This document shows, one piece after another, positions 36,852 to 47,773 of a DNA stretch of 64,000 bases. Origin of the DNA: Thalassotalea agarivorans (lineage in GTDB: Bacteria; Pseudomonadota; Gammaproteobacteria; Enterobacterales; Alteromonadaceae). The stretch lies in the NCBI RefSeq assembly GCF_030295955.1, contig NZ_AP027363.1, positions 1,860,001 through 1,924,000 on the forward strand. The letters run 5' to 3'. The notes beneath the pieces were generated by a model. The model was not told the DNA's origin and ran no database searches. It saw only the letters and a program-made list of their open reading frames with translations. A program made the position numbers and the translations under genes. Each line of letters opens with the position of its first letter. The stretch's first letter is position 1.

Positions 36852-38177
36852 TTATTCCACAACAACGGACAAGCCTACCTCATTTGCTAATTGCACAAAA
36901 TTAGGGAATGACGTTGCCACGTTGTCACAATCTAGTATTTTAATGTCTCCAGATGATCTTAATGACGCGATAGCAAATGACATTGCAATACGATGATCAT
37001 CATGGCTGTTTACAACACCTGATGTCAGTTGACCTCCAATGATATCTATACCGTCATCATAAACAGTACAGTCGATACCAAGCTCAACTAAACCATCAGC
37101 CATTGATTGAATTCTGTCACTTTCTTTAACACGCAATTCTTCTGCGTCTCTTAGCTTAAATGTCCCTTGCGCACACGCTGCGGCTACAAATATAGCTGGA
37201 AACTCATCTATCGCAAGCGGAACATCAGAAGCGTTAACTTCTATACCTTGCAAGTTAGATGCACGAACTACGATGTCGGCTACCGGTTCCCCGCCTGCCA
37301 TCCTTTCATTGATAACAGTAAGGTCACCTTGCATTTGTTTCAGTATGTTAATAGCACCAATGCGTGTTGGGTTCATACCAACATTACGAATGGTGATTTC
37401 GCCGCTTTTTGCTATTAAACCAGCAACCATAAAGAATGTTGCCGACGAAATATCGCCTGGAACGAGAAAATCACATGCTGTTAACTTGTGGCCACCTTCT
37501 ATAGAAATCTTGTTGCCTTCTACCGTGACTGGGTAGCCAAATGCTTTTAACATGCGCTCTGTATGGTCACGAGTAACCCCTGGTTCAGTGACCGAAGTAA
37601 CCCCATCAGCATACATCCCAGCTAAAAGCACGCAGGATTTTACCTGTGCAGAGGCCATAGGTAAATCATAATGTATAGATTTTAACAAATTTTCACCTAA
37701 TCCATGACTCGTCACTGGAGGGGTACCGTCCTCGCTCGCCTCTATATTCGCGCCCATCAGCCTTAATGGATCGATAACACGACGCATCGGTCTTTTGTTT
37801 AAAGAATTGTCACCAATCATTTCACTAGCAAAAGACTGACCTGCCAAAATACCGGCTAATAATCGAATTGAGGTACCTGAGTTACCCACATTTAGCTGAG
37901 CTTTAGGTGCTGTTAATCCATGTAGGCCTTTACCTTCAATTGTTACTTCATTGTTTTCATTCGGGCCTTCAATATTTACGCCCATCGCTTTAAAAGCGTT
38001 CATCGTCGCTAAGCAGTCTTCACCTGGAAGAAAACCTGAGACATGGGTTGTTCCTTCGGCTAATGAACCAAACATGATAGAACGGTGTGAACAAGACTTG
38101 TCACCTGGCACTAGGATGTCACCGTTAACTGGCCCTGAAGGAGATGCGACGAATGTTTTTGTTACTTCTGTAGTCAT
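36852..38177 (-). CDS. aroA: EPSP synthase, Pseudomonas/class II-like type
   Basis: AroA joins shikimate 3-phosphate and PEP to form EPSP. The 441-residue product has PGDKSCSHRS, NSGTSIRLLAG, KRPMRRVIDPLRLMGA, LPMASAQVKSCVLLAG, RDHTERML, PGDISSATFF and EELRVKESDRI. These wordings match the type found in Pseudomonas and, more distantly, Agrobacterium CP4, rather than E. coli (which has PGSKTVSNRA and PRMKERPI). I chose ATG at 38177 over a TTG at 38213 that overlaps serC. The context is serC-aroA-cmk. Glyphosate behaviour cannot be read from this. Confidence 0.95.
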   Translation of the reverse strand: MTTEVTKTFVASPSGPVNGDILVPGDKSCSHRSIMFGSLAEGTTHVSGFLPGEDCLATMNAFKAMGVNIEGPNENNEVTIEGKGLHGLTAPKAQLNVGNSGTSIRLLAGILAGQSFASEMIGDNSLNKRPMRRVIDPLRLMGANIEASEDGTPPVTSHGLGENLLKSIHYDLPMASAQVKSCVLLAGMYADGVTSVTEPGVTRDHTERMLKAFGYPVTVEGNKISIEGGHKLTACDFLVPGDISSATFFMVAGLIAKSGEITIRNVGMNPTRIGAINILKQMQGDLTVINERMAGGEPVADIVVRASNLQGIEVNASDVPLAIDEFPAIFVAAACAQGTFKLRDAEELRVKESDRIQSMADGLVELGIDCTVYDDGIDIIGGQLTSGVVNSHDDHRIAMSFAIASLRSSGDIKILDCDNVATSFPNFVQLANEVGLSVVVE

Positions 38178-38193
38178 AATAGTGTTAACAACC

Positions 38194-39279
38194 TTAGCTA
38201 TTTTCTTGTTCAAATGTGTTCATAAAGGCCACTAGGGCTTCTACCCCTTCAATTGGCATTGCATTGTATATACTCGCTCGCATACCACCGACGATTCGGT
38301 GTCCTTTCAGTGCGACTAACCCTTGTTCCTCGGCTTGCGCTAAGAAACGTTCGTTTAACGTTTCGTCTTTAAGCCAAAAAGGTACATTCATGCGACTACG
38401 ATTTTGCGCGTCGACATTGTTGTAATATAGTGCGCTGCTATCGATGGCTTGATAAAGCAGTTCGGCTTTCTTAGCATTCACTTGTTCCATCGCTGCAACG
38501 CCACCAAGAGATTTAAGCCACTCAAATACTAGACCTGCCAAATACCAAGCATAAGTTGGTGGTGTGTTGTGCATAGAATCGGTTTTAGCTAAAACGTCAT
38601 AATTCATAATCGCTGGTGTTGCTTTATCGGCGTTGCCAAGTAAATCGTCTCTAACGATCACAACCGTCAGCCCTGAAGGACCAATATTTTTCTGAGCACC
38701 TGCGTAAATTAGGCCAAACTTAGAAACATCTATTTGATGCGATAAAATAGTCGATGACATATCCGCCACTAAAGGTACGTCGCCAGTATCTGGAATATCA
38801 AACATCTCGATACCATCTACCGTTTCATTTGGGCAGTAATGGACATAAGCAGCATCACCAGATAATTGCCACTTGTTGCTGTTTATCACGACCTTTTGAC
38901 CGTTTGATGATTCAATGGCATCAACAACATTAATGTTGCCAAAATTAGCCGCTTCTTCGGCTGCTGACTTTGACCATGAACCTGAAACGACATAATCAGC
39001 GTGCGCACCTTTCGGTAGCAAATTTAGTGGCACTGCAGCGAATTGACCGCGACCACCGCCGTGACAAAAAAGTACTTTATAATTGTCTGGCACATTGAGC
39101 AGATCACGTAAGTCTTGTTCCGCTTTTGCCGCTAACGCGATAAAAGGTTTACTGCGATGGCTAATTTCCATCACCGAACAGCCTAGCCCTTGCCAGTTAA
39201 TAAATTCTTGTTGTGCTTTCGCCATAACAGCGGCTGGTAACATTGCCGGGCCAGCACAAAAGTTATGTACTTTTGTCAT
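38194..39279 (-). CDS. serC: Phosphoserine aminotransferase
   Basis: SerC makes phosphoserine (and phospho-hydroxythreonine for pyridoxal phosphate synthesis). The 361-residue product starts [15 protein letters not shown], carries the PLP lysine in [13 protein letters not shown], and has MNVPFWL and [13 protein letters not shown] near the end. The ATG at 39279 has GGAAGGAAG upstream; a TTG at 39297 is less likely. It leads the serC-aroA-cmk order. Confidence 0.97.
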   Translation of the reverse strand: MTKVHNFCAGPAMLPAAVMAKAQQEFINWQGLGCSVMEISHRSKPFIALAAKAEQDLRDLLNVPDNYKVLFCHGGGRGQFAAVPLNLLPKGAHADYVVSGSWSKSAAEEAANFGNINVVDAIESSNGQKVVINSNKWQLSGDAAYVHYCPNETVDGIEMFDIPDTGDVPLVADMSSTILSHQIDVSKFGLIYAGAQKNIGPSGLTVVIVRDDLLGNADKATPAIMNYDVLAKTDSMHNTPPTYAWYLAGLVFEWLKSLGGVAAMEQVNAKKAELLYQAIDSSALYYNNVDAQNRSRMNVPFWLKDETLNERFLAQAEEQGLVALKGHRIVGGMRASIYNAMPIEGVEALVAFMNTFEQENS

Positions 39280-39303
39280 CAAATTTCTTCCTTCCAAAAA
39301 ACA

Positions 39304-39330
39304 AAAAAGGCGGTTATTAGCCGCCTTTTT
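39304..39330 (-). terminator. Terminator of gyrA
   Basis: AAAGGCGG and CCGCCTTT pair around a short loop, with A and T runs on both sides, 19 bp after the gyrA stop. Confidence 0.85.
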
Positions 39331-39348
39331 ACTTAATACGTTGCGGTG

Positions 39349-42039
39349 TTATTCTTGGTCACCGCTGTCGAGAGATTGAGTACCTTCTTGTTGCGTCTCT
39401 TCAGAAGTTGCTTCTTCTGTTGATTCGTCAACTATACCTTCTTCTAACTCGTCTATCTCATCGATACGTTGTAATGCAACAACATGTTCGTCATCTGCGG
39501 TTTTAATCAAACGAACACCTTGCGTGTTACGACCTATTACGCTCACTTCATTAACACGGGTGCGCACTAAGGTTCCGTTGTCGGTAATCAGCATAATCTC
39601 GTCGTTTTCTGCAACTTGCACTGCACCAACAACTTTACCGTTACGCTCACTAACTTTAATCGATACAACACCTTTAGTTGCTCGGCTCTTAGCAGGATAC
39701 TCCGCTAATTCTGTACGCTTACCGTAGCCATTTTCGGTTACCGTTAATACAGCGCCATCACCACGAGGCACGATGAGTGAAACCACTTTTTGGTCGCCTT
39801 CAAGGTTGATACCTCGAACACCTGTTGCCGTTCTACCCATTGGACGAAGCGCTAATACTTCAGCACCTGTTTCAGGATCAATTTTCACTTCACCTGTTTC
39901 GGCGTCACGAGCTTTCTCGTTGAAACGAACTACTTTACCTTCGTCTGAGAACAACATGATGTCGTCGTTACCGTCAGTAATATCAACACCAATCAAGGTA
40001 TCGTCGTCTCTTAGGTTAAGCGCGATAATACCGTTTGCACGTTGATTTGAATATGCCGTTAATGGTGTTTTCTTCACCGTGCCTGATGCTGTTGCCATGA
40101 TAATGTACTTATCTTCTTCGTACTCTCGTACTGGCAATATTGCGGTAATTCGCTCGTCTTGTTCTAATGGCAACAAGTTAACGATTGGTCTACCACGTGC
40201 TGTGCGACTTGCTAGTGGCAACTGGTAAACTTTCAACCAATACAACTTACCTCGGTTTGAGAAACACAAAATAGTGTCGTGCGTATTGGCAACTAACAAT
40301 CGTTCAATGAAATCTTCATCTTTCATTTTGGTGGCTGCTTTACCTTTACCACCACGGCGTTGTGACTCATAGTCGGTTAACGCCTGATACTTCACATAAC
40401 CTTCATGAGAAAGTGTCACTACAACATCTTCTTCATTAATTAGGTCTTCTAATGAAATATCGTGCGACGCATTAGTAATTTCAGTGCGTCGTTCATCACC
40501 AAATTCTGCTTGAATTGCTTCAAGCTCTTCTTTAATGACTTCCATCAAGCGCTCTGGGCTAGCCAGAATATGCATTAATTCAGCGATCAGGTCTAATAAC
40601 TCTTTGTACTCGCTTAGAATCTTTTCATGTTCCATACCCGACAACTTGTATAGTTGTAGGTCAACAATCGCTTTCGCTTGTTCAGGTGTTAAGTAGTAAA
40701 GGCCGTCACGAATGCCGTATTGCGGTTCTAACCACTCAGGGCGAGCTGCATCATTACCAGCAGTTTCCAACATGCCTTGAACATTACCTAACGCCCAACC
40801 TTGTGCTACTAGCTTCTCTTCCGCTTCTTTACGGTTAGCAGAGCTCTTAACTAATTCGATAACTGGGTCGATATTAGCTAATGCAATAGAAAGGCCTTCT
40901 AAGATGTGAGCACGATCTCTTGCTTTGCGTAGTTCGAAGATAGTACGACGAGTAACCACTTCACGGCGATGCAATAGAAACGCTTCAAGCATTTCTTTAA
41001 GGTTAAATAATTTAGGTTGGCCATCGCTTAAGGCAACCATATTTAAACCAAATGATACTTGCATCTGAGTAAGCTTATATAAGTTGTTCAATACAACTTC
41101 GCCTACTTCACCACGTTTTACTTCAATCACCATACGCATGCCGTCTTTATCAGACTCATCACGTAGTGCAGAAATACCTTCTAAACGCTTTTCTTTAACC
41201 AGCTCTGCCATTTTTTCAATTAAGCGAGCTTTGTTTACTTGGTATGGAAGTTCATGAACTACAATGGTTTCTTTACCAGTGCTTTCGTTAACTTCCACTT
41301 CGGCGCGGGCACGAATTTTTATCTTGCCGCGGCCTGTTTTATACGCTTCTTGAATACCTGCTCGGCCACTAATAATGCCGGCAGTTGGGAAGTCAGGCCC
41401 AGGAATAAATTCAAGCAATTCATCAATGGTTAGCTCATTATTATCAATCAGCGCTAAACAACCATTAATGACTTCTGTTAAGTTGTGTGGCGGAATATTG
41501 GTCGCCATACCTACCGCGATACCAGACGTGCCGTTTACCAGCAAGTTTGGTATACGCGTTGGCATAACCGCAGGGATTTTCTCGGTGCCATCGTAGTTGT
41601 CAACAAAGTCGACTGTTTCTTTGTCTAAATCAGCAAGTATAGAATGCGAAATTTTCGCCATACGGATTTCTGTATAACGCATCGCTGCCGCTGAATCACC
41701 ATCAACAGAACCAAAGTTACCTTGGCCGTCAACTAGCATGTAGCGAAGTGAAAACGGCTGTGCCATACGTACAATCGTATCGTAAACAGCTGTATCGCCA
41801 TGCGGATGGTATTTACCTATTACATCACCTACAACACGTGCAGACTTCTTGTAAGCTTTGTTCCAGTCGTTACCCAATACATCCATTGCATAAAGTACGC
41901 GACGGTGAACCGGCTTAAGGCCGTCTCTTACGTCAGGTAACGCACGCCCAACAATTACGCTCATTGCATAATCGAGATAAGAACTTTTCAGCTCATCCTC
42001 AATATTTACTGGAACGATTTCTTTAGCCAGATCGGTCAT
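39349..42039 (-). CDS. gyrA: DNA gyrase subunit A
   Basis: GyrA is the DNA-cleaving subunit of gyrase. The 896-residue product has the N-terminal breakage-reunion domain, with the active tyrosine in [11 protein letters not shown] near residue 122, and a C-terminal six-bladed wrapping domain with a GyrA-box-like QRRGGKGKA, ending in an acidic tail. In the quinolone region, [14 protein letters not shown] gives Thr83 and Asp87 (E. coli has Ser83); threonine at 83 is natural in several species and is not proof of resistance. A separate promoter lies in the 321-bp gap upstream. Confidence 0.98.
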   Translation of the reverse strand: MTDLAKEIVPVNIEDELKSSYLDYAMSVIVGRALPDVRDGLKPVHRRVLYAMDVLGNDWNKAYKKSARVVGDVIGKYHPHGDTAVYDTIVRMAQPFSLRYMLVDGQGNFGSVDGDSAAAMRYTEIRMAKISHSILADLDKETVDFVDNYDGTEKIPAVMPTRIPNLLVNGTSGIAVGMATNIPPHNLTEVINGCLALIDNNELTIDELLEFIPGPDFPTAGIISGRAGIQEAYKTGRGKIKIRARAEVEVNESTGKETIVVHELPYQVNKARLIEKMAELVKEKRLEGISALRDESDKDGMRMVIEVKRGEVGEVVLNNLYKLTQMQVSFGLNMVALSDGQPKLFNLKEMLEAFLLHRREVVTRRTIFELRKARDRAHILEGLSIALANIDPVIELVKSSANRKEAEEKLVAQGWALGNVQGMLETAGNDAARPEWLEPQYGIRDGLYYLTPEQAKAIVDLQLYKLSGMEHEKILSEYKELLDLIAELMHILASPERLMEVIKEELEAIQAEFGDERRTEITNASHDISLEDLINEEDVVVTLSHEGYVKYQALTDYESQRRGGKGKAATKMKDEDFIERLLVANTHDTILCFSNRGKLYWLKVYQLPLASRTARGRPIVNLLPLEQDERITAILPVREYEEDKYIIMATASGTVKKTPLTAYSNQRANGIIALNLRDDDTLIGVDITDGNDDIMLFSDEGKVVRFNEKARDAETGEVKIDPETGAEVLALRPMGRTATGVRGINLEGDQKVVSLIVPRGDGAVLTVTENGYGKRTELAEYPAKSRATKGVVSIKVSERNGKVVGAVQVAENDEIMLITDNGTLVRTRVNEVSVIGRNTQGVRLIKTADDEHVVALQRIDEIDELEEGIVDESTEEATSEETQQEGTQSLDSGDQE

Positions 42040-42360
42040 AAATCGATGATATCCCTTTAACTCAGAAAATTTCGAAATTATTGTTATATGTTTGGATCAT
42101 AAGCAAAGCATGCAAATGAACCTTCCTATCGAGTCAGTCTATCACAAAAAAATACGATTCCATACCGCTTTATCGGGGGAAAATTACTGGATTATTTGCA
42201 CCCTAAAGACATTATCATAAGACATTGTTTTAAATGGCATTTAATAAAAATGGGTAGTGGCGATTTTAGCACCACTACCCACATAAAAAGTTGAAGTGTT
42301 TATTTTTTAACCAGCCACTAATCAGCGTAACCATTATTGGCCAATTGTTGCAGAGAAACT
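42040..42360. other. 321-bp intergenic region between gyrA and the adhesin operon
   Basis: It holds the gyrA promoter (near 42040-42240, not resolved; AAGGGA serves as the gyrA ribosome site) and the terminator of the adhesin operon at 42246-42285. No gene was found. Confidence 0.5.
42246..42285 (-). terminator. Terminator of the adhesin/type I secretion operon
   Basis: TGGGTAGTGG and CCACTACCCA form a perfect 10-bp stem with an 11-nt loop; the minus strand then reads TTTTTATT. It is about 75 bp after the OmpA-like gene. Confidence 0.85.
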
Positions 42361-42960
42361 TTACTTAATTTCACCTGTTTTTTCCTGATCATAGATTGTC
42401 CAATCTTGCACAAATTCTTGTTCATTTGGCCAGACTAAGATAGCGACCAAACGATGCTCACGAATGGTGAGTGTTATCGGTAAATGATGCAGATGACTAT
42501 ATATTTCCAGAATAAAACGTTCCTGTTTAATACCTTCGCTCACCAATTGGTTTAGAACGGTTTCAACACGACGTTCAGCTAGGTTTTCATTGTACTTGTC
42601 AGTTCCTTCAATACTGGTGTCGCCAACGAGAAACAACTGCGTTTCAGGATTGTCTTTCATCAACTTGGTGATACCACTAACTTTTAACTGTTCGGCCGTA
42701 GTTAAGTCGTAACGATCAAAACCAAACGCTATCTCTTCCACTACCGCATCGTGATGAAGCTGTCTTTCAGGACAGCCATCGTTGTCTATGGTCGAGCCTA
42801 CGGGCGTGTCAGGACAAAGGTCACGAGCATTAATCACACCATCATCATCTTGGTCGTTAAGATCGTTTACTTGCTCCTGCTCAGTATATATCTCAGGATC
42901 TGACGCACATCCTAGCAGTAACAATGGCAGTAGACACAACATTGCGAATGTCTTGTTCAT
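42361..42960 (-). CDS. OmpA-family lipoprotein of the adhesin operon
   Basis: The 199-residue product has a lipoprotein signal peptide (MNKTFAMLCLLPLLLLGC, lipobox LLGC), a calcium-type repeat NDLNDQDDDGVINARDLCPD as in TSP3, and an OmpA-like peptidoglycan-binding domain from about residue 75 (EEIAFGFDRYDL to LNQLVSEGIKQERF). It corresponds to the OmpA-like gene in the Shewanella bpfA cluster. ATG at 42960 is preferred because the longer frame runs through the TolC-like gene. It begins 1 bp after that gene ends and is the last gene of the operon. Confidence 0.88.
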   Translation of the reverse strand: MNKTFAMLCLLPLLLLGCASDPEIYTEQEQVNDLNDQDDDGVINARDLCPDTPVGSTIDNDGCPERQLHHDAVVEEIAFGFDRYDLTTAEQLKVSGITKLMKDNPETQLFLVGDTSIEGTDKYNENLAERRVETVLNQLVSEGIKQERFILEIYSHLHHLPITLTIREHRLVAILVWPNEQEFVQDWTIYDQEKTGEIK

Positions 42961-42961
42961 G

Positions 42962-44329
42962 TTATGCGCCCTCCTCATCAGCTTGCTCTTCAGTGTCGCT
43001 CGTTTCCTCTTCTTGTTCTTCTTCATCTTCAAGCTTCCATGCCTCTGGTGTATTAACACGCAGTGCGGCAATAAGGCTGCCTGTCGCGTTGAACAAACGA
43101 TAGCTTGCTTTATACACATCTCGAGCTGAGTTTAGATAATTTCTGCGCGCAACAAAGAGCTCGACCTTTGCATCTAAGACATCAAGCAACGAACGTTTAC
43201 CTAAATTAAACTGCTGCTCATAGCCTTTCGACGCCTTAGTCGCAAAATCAACGTTCTGTTGATAAAAGGTCTTTTGTTCTTTTACGAATGAATACGCATT
43301 CCAAGCAAGTGTAGTACTTTCGACGATTTGCTTGTATGTCTGATCCCTAACCGCTAAAGCCTGTTGATAGCGCCATTTAGCGGCCTCTGTACGGGCGTTA
43401 GTGCGTCCACCGCTATATAAGTCATAGCGAAAGGTAAGCATTACTCTTGCATCGTCGTCTTCGCCCTCATAGCCCCCTATATTTTCGTTTTTGTTCAGTT
43501 CTAGCTCTAAGTTTAGCTTTGGCCAATATTCAGAGCGCTCTCGTTCCACTTGTTCATCGGCTGCTTCTACGTCAAGCTGAGCCGACTCCCCTTGAGGATG
43601 GGCCATTCTCGCCATCTCAAGCGCGCCGTCTAAACTGTCAGGGATAAACTTCATATCCGGTTTAGGTAAATCAAGCGCCTCTGGCATTTTGCCAACTAAA
43701 TCGAAATAACGAGCTCTTAAATCAAACAATTGGTTTTTTGCTTGCAGCAAGGAAGACTGAGATACCGCTAAGCGCGATTGAACCTGCGCGACATCTGCGG
43801 CGCTACTTAGCCCATTGCTAACGCGAGACTGAATATCAGCAAGAATATCTTTGTGGTCTTGGACATTTTGCTCTGACAGCTCCACCAAGAATTCCGCATT
43901 CATCACGTCGAGATACACTTCAGAAACGGCTAATGCTAGATTCTCTGCTTCAGCGAGCAAGGCTTTTTGATCCGCTTTTGCTTCATAATCTAAACGAGCA
44001 ACATCCGACACCGTTCGAAAGCCCTCAAACAAACTTTGTGTAATGCGCAAACCGAGCTCTCTGCGCGTCAAATCGGAGTCTACTAAGGTGCCACTATTAT
44101 ATTCTACATATTCATAGCCTATCCCTGCATTTAGGCTGATTTGTGGCAAGTAATCACTGAAGGCCTCGCGTTTGTCACGATACTTTGCTTCAAACTCGGT
44201 ATACTTCTCAATGATCACCGGATGTTTGAGAATCGCATCAGCTACCGACTGCTCCAATGTATCGGCAACTGCTACATTAGCTCCTACAATACTTGCCATT
44301 GTGAACAGTATTTTATTTATTCTACGCAT
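42962..44329 (-). CDS. TolC-family outer-membrane channel of the type I secretion system
   Basis: The 455-residue product has a signal peptide (MRRINKILFTMASIVGANVAVA) and two similar halves with long coiled-coil helices and a beta-strand part (DYLPQISLNAGIGYEYVEY, LTFRYDLYSGGRTNARTEAA), the OEP fold. It forms the exit channel with the HlyD adaptor and the ABC transporter. It corresponds to AggA/LapE of adhesin systems. The acidic tail (EEEQEEETSDTEEQADEEGA) is unusual. It begins 5 bp after the HlyD gene. Confidence 0.92.
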   Translation of the reverse strand: MRRINKILFTMASIVGANVAVADTLEQSVADAILKHPVIIEKYTEFEAKYRDKREAFSDYLPQISLNAGIGYEYVEYNSGTLVDSDLTRRELGLRITQSLFEGFRTVSDVARLDYEAKADQKALLAEAENLALAVSEVYLDVMNAEFLVELSEQNVQDHKDILADIQSRVSNGLSSAADVAQVQSRLAVSQSSLLQAKNQLFDLRARYFDLVGKMPEALDLPKPDMKFIPDSLDGALEMARMAHPQGESAQLDVEAADEQVERERSEYWPKLNLELELNKNENIGGYEGEDDDARVMLTFRYDLYSGGRTNARTEAAKWRYQQALAVRDQTYKQIVESTTLAWNAYSFVKEQKTFYQQNVDFATKASKGYEQQFNLGKRSLLDVLDAKVELFVARRNYLNSARDVYKASYRLFNATGSLIAALRVNTPEAWKLEDEEEQEEETSDTEEQADEEGA

Positions 44330-44334
44330 ATACG

Positions 44335-45657
44335 TTAAGGCTCCCTCATCGCAGTTTGCTTAGCTCGCAGCAAAGGTTTTAACCAATACTGCAGCACTGT
44401 TTTTTTCCCAATTAAAATATCAACACTCGCTTGCATACCTGGAATAATGGACTGCTGTGCAATCGTAGAGTCATGTGTTTTTATATGAGCCTCGTAATAA
44501 GGCTCACCATCTTCTGTCTGTTGTACATCGGCACTAACATAAACCACGTCCCCTTCTAGGCCTCCGTATACAACAAAATCAAATGCCGTCAGCTTAACCT
44601 TTGCCGGCATACCTACCGCGATAAACGCGATATCTTTTGGTAGAATTCTTGTTTCCACAATAAGCTGATCGTCCAAAGGTACTATTTCCATAATCGGTTG
44701 CCCTGGTTCAATAACACCGCCTATCGAACGCTTAACAATATTCTTCACCGTTCCTGTAACCGGTGACCTTAAATGGGTTTTATCAACTTTATCCTGGAGC
44801 CCTTTAATATTTTCGATGACTTTCGCTCTGTCGACACGCTTTTGGTTAATCTCGCCACGCGTTGTCGCTAGAAAATCAAACGCTACATTTTTGTGTTCTT
44901 CAACCGCCTGCTGTTTAGCCGCTTCTAACTGCAACATATTGGCTCTTGCACGATTAAGCTCTCCCGATACAGAGACCTGCTCTCGCTGTAACTTTATCAG
45001 TTCCATTTCTGCAACCGCGCCACTCTCAACAACGTTTTCAGTCATCGAAATTTCCTTGTTTAGTAATTGCAACCGTTGACGTAGCGCTGAAATATTAGCC
45101 TGTTGTTCAGCTATGGCTTGTGTTTGTTGAGTAATTGTTTCAAAAGTTTGGTTGGCACTAGAGCGCAAAAGCGACATACGGGCATAGTAAGCTTGCTCTG
45201 TCCTTAACCAAATATCCTCGGGCATGTCAGCCGGCTTCTCTAGCGACGTTGCATTTACAACAACCCAAGGCATTTTATCTGATGAAACTTGCACACTATC
45301 AAGCTCGTTAGTTAGGCGAAAAATCTGTGCATTTAATGCATCTAATTCATGTTGGCCTTCATTAAGCTGAGCGTAAAAGCGCGTTTGTTCCATTTGTAGT
45401 AAAGAATCGCCTTTTTCAACCCGCTGCCCTTCTTGCACATAGATTTCATTAAGCAAACCACCATCGATGTTTTCAATGCGCTGTACCGCACTTGATGGCA
45501 CGACTTTACCCTCGCCAACCACGACTTCATCTAATGAAGAAATAGCGGCCCAGACAACAACGGCTATCAGAAACAGTGCAATTAACCAAATTGCGCGACG
45601 GGCATGTTGTGCCGCTAGCTTTTGCGGGTGTGCGTAATCTATGGGTCTATTACTCAT
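44335..45657 (-). CDS. HlyD-family type I secretion adaptor
   Basis: The 440-residue membrane-fusion protein has one inner-membrane helix (IWLIALFLIAVVVWAAISSL), a barrel-sandwich start (VVGEGKVVPSSAVQRIENIDGG), a long coiled coil (residues about 130-290) and LRSPVTGTVKNIVKRSIGGV and MQASVDILIGKKTVLQYWLKPL near the end. It links the ABC transporter to the TolC-like channel, corresponding to LapC/RtxD. It overlaps the ABC gene by 8 bp. Confidence 0.94.
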   Translation of the reverse strand: MSNRPIDYAHPQKLAAQHARRAIWLIALFLIAVVVWAAISSLDEVVVGEGKVVPSSAVQRIENIDGGLLNEIYVQEGQRVEKGDSLLQMEQTRFYAQLNEGQHELDALNAQIFRLTNELDSVQVSSDKMPWVVVNATSLEKPADMPEDIWLRTEQAYYARMSLLRSSANQTFETITQQTQAIAEQQANISALRQRLQLLNKEISMTENVVESGAVAEMELIKLQREQVSVSGELNRARANMLQLEAAKQQAVEEHKNVAFDFLATTRGEINQKRVDRAKVIENIKGLQDKVDKTHLRSPVTGTVKNIVKRSIGGVIEPGQPIMEIVPLDDQLIVETRILPKDIAFIAVGMPAKVKLTAFDFVVYGGLEGDVVYVSADVQQTEDGEPYYEAHIKTHDSTIAQQSIIPGMQASVDILIGKKTVLQYWLKPLLRAKQTAMREP

Positions 45658-47773
45658 TTAAACCTCCATTTTCGTTCGAGGTTTTAACTGCTGGTTTTTT
45701 CTTAACGCTTCGAATACGGGAAGTTTTTGATGCAAAGAATTCTTTGGCAGTTAAATCACTCACCACCTGTCCCTGCTCTAGGGTGATTATGCGATCACAA
45801 ACTGCTAATACATTTACTTTGTGGCTTGCAACAACGAGCGTGCTGTTGATTTGACGTAAGTACGATATCACTTGTCTTTCGGATATTTCATCCATTGCGG
45901 TTGTTGGCTCATCCATGAGTAAAACGGGAGCTTTATGCAAAAACGTACGAGCAAGCGCAACCGATTGCCTTTGCCCTCCCGACAAGTTTCGCCCGCCTTC
46001 ACCTACTTGTGTTTCTAGTCCTTGATTTAATCGCGAGATAAAACGAGACAGACCGCTGTAATTTATCGCCCTAGATATATCAACCGGTTCACATTCCTCT
46101 TTACCATAAACAATATTGTCTAATACCGAGCCAAAAAAGAGCTGCACAGGTTGCCCTATCCACGCAATAGACTTGCGCAGCACAGACTTAGGCCATTGCT
46201 GCTGCTCAATACCGTCGTAAAAGACTTGACCTGTTGTTGGTTGAATAAGCCCAGCTAGTACTGAAATCAGCGTAGATTTTCCTGCTCCAGGTGGGCCGTA
46301 CAGGCCAATTTTTTCACCGGCTTTAATGTTGAAATGTAAGTTAGATAACGCATGCGCAGGCGCTTCTTGATATTTAAAATTAACGTCGTTAAGTTCAATA
46401 TCACCCGTTAGTGGCATTTCCGTCGACATCAATTGGCTTGTCTGTTCCTGCTCAGTACTTAATATTTGCTCAATCCCTTCTAAAGCACTCGCCGTTTGTT
46501 GATACTTAAGAATGATAGAGGCTATTTGACTGACACTCCCCGCGACGCGGCCACTAATCATCACCATCGCAATCAATGCGCCCATACTGATATTGCCTTG
46601 TTGAATTTGAAAAACACCAAAGCAAATCAAGCCAACAGTGGTTAATTGTTGGATAGAAGAAATAGAATGCGTTAAGAAATTCGCGTGTTCGCGCGAGCGG
46701 TTCTGCCAATATGACATATGGCTAACAATGGTTTCCCATTGCTGTTGGTTTTGCGCTTGCCCACCTAATTGCTTAATTTCTGGCAATTGATTTAAAGACT
46801 CAATCAAGTGTGCTTGGCGCTGATTGGCGTGTTTTGCTGCTTCCTCAACACTATGCTGTAAGCGTTTTTGCATCCACAAACTTGCACTAATTATCAGCAC
46901 AATGGCAAAAAATGGCACTAACACCATAAAGCCGCCTAGCCACACGATTAAGCATAAAAACAGTAAGACAAAAGGCAAATCGACCAAAGCGACCAATGTC
47001 GCTGAAGTAATAAATTCCCTAACCGTATCAAATTCTTGAATTTGCTTTGCGTAAGCACCAGAAGATTGAGGGCGCTGTTCTAATCGCATACCCAGCACTT
47101 TGCTATATATCACCGAAGAAAGTTTTAAGTCTATTTGATAGCCGACACTGTCGGTGAGTTTGGTACGCGATTGCTTTAATAAAAAGTCAAAACACAGCGC
47201 AAAGAATACTCCAACGGCCAAGACCCATAGCGTATCGATAGCGGCATTAGGTACTACCCTGTCGTAAACATTCATGGTGAACAGCGGAATAATAAGCGCC
47301 AGCAAATTGACAAACAAAGACCCTAATATAAGCGCTTTATAAAATGGTTTTGCTTGTTTAAACATGGCGACAAGCCAATGTTGATTGTCACTATGAAACG
47401 CTTTACCGCGCGCGTCAATTGCACTGCCGTAGTTAATTTGCCAGCTATGTTCAACACTGAGCGCTTGAAGTTGTGCGTTATCCAAAGTTTCGCTGCCCCG
47501 CTCAGTGACTACGTCAAAGCCCGTGGCTGTTTCTTTTAACACCGCGATCATACCCGTACTCGTTGCCAGCAATGCAGGCAGTGCAAGCTTACTTATATCC
47601 TGCTGCTGAGGACTATAACTAAAACCACCGTTATCTAGCATTTTTTCCAGATGAAAATCCGACAGTGCTCCGCTTGGAATGCCCACCATAAACTGCTCTT
47701 TTAATACACTGCCGCCAAACGTCTTAGCGATTTGATTCAACAGCGCTGCGCTTGCTTCAGCCGTTATCGCCAT
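45650..47773 (-). CDS. Type I secretion ABC transporter of the adhesin
   Basis: The 707-residue product has an N-terminal peptidase-like domain of about 130 residues without the catalytic Cys (the degenerate C39-like domain of LapB/RtxB transporters, whose substrates keep no double-Gly leader), six membrane segments, and an ATPase domain with Walker A GPPGAGKSTL, signature LSGGQRQSVALA and Walker B VLLMDEPTTAMD. AAGGAG lies 7 nt before the ATG, inside the last codons of the adhesin gene, and the genes overlap by 10 bp, so their translation is probably coupled. Confidence 0.94.
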   Translation of the reverse strand: MAITAEASAALLNQIAKTFGGSVLKEQFMVGIPSGALSDFHLEKMLDNGGFSYSPQQQDISKLALPALLATSTGMIAVLKETATGFDVVTERGSETLDNAQLQALSVEHSWQINYGSAIDARGKAFHSDNQHWLVAMFKQAKPFYKALILGSLFVNLLALIIPLFTMNVYDRVVPNAAIDTLWVLAVGVFFALCFDFLLKQSRTKLTDSVGYQIDLKLSSVIYSKVLGMRLEQRPQSSGAYAKQIQEFDTVREFITSATLVALVDLPFVLLFLCLIVWLGGFMVLVPFFAIVLIISASLWMQKRLQHSVEEAAKHANQRQAHLIESLNQLPEIKQLGGQAQNQQQWETIVSHMSYWQNRSREHANFLTHSISSIQQLTTVGLICFGVFQIQQGNISMGALIAMVMISGRVAGSVSQIASIILKYQQTASALEGIEQILSTEQEQTSQLMSTEMPLTGDIELNDVNFKYQEAPAHALSNLHFNIKAGEKIGLYGPPGAGKSTLISVLAGLIQPTTGQVFYDGIEQQQWPKSVLRKSIAWIGQPVQLFFGSVLDNIVYGKEECEPVDISRAINYSGLSRFISRLNQGLETQVGEGGRNLSGGQRQSVALARTFLHKAPVLLMDEPTTAMDEISERQVISYLRQINSTLVVASHKVNVLAVCDRIITLEQGQVVSDLTAKEFFASKTSRIRSVKKKPAVKTSNENGGLNE

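Noticed and set aside
39349-42039. Thr83 in GyrA as an acquired quinolone-resistance mutation
   Set aside because: Threonine at this position is natural in several species, so the sequence alone cannot show acquired resistance.
42361-43119. 252-residue frame for the OmpA-like protein
   Set aside because: The extra 53 codons run through the TolC-like gene; the lipoprotein signal peptide starts at ATG 42960.
47764-47773. Adhesin C-terminus lost through a frameshift into the next gene
   Set aside because: The stop overlaps the transporter start by 10 bp and the transporter is intact with its own ribosome site, so there is no room for a lost C-terminal RTX domain.
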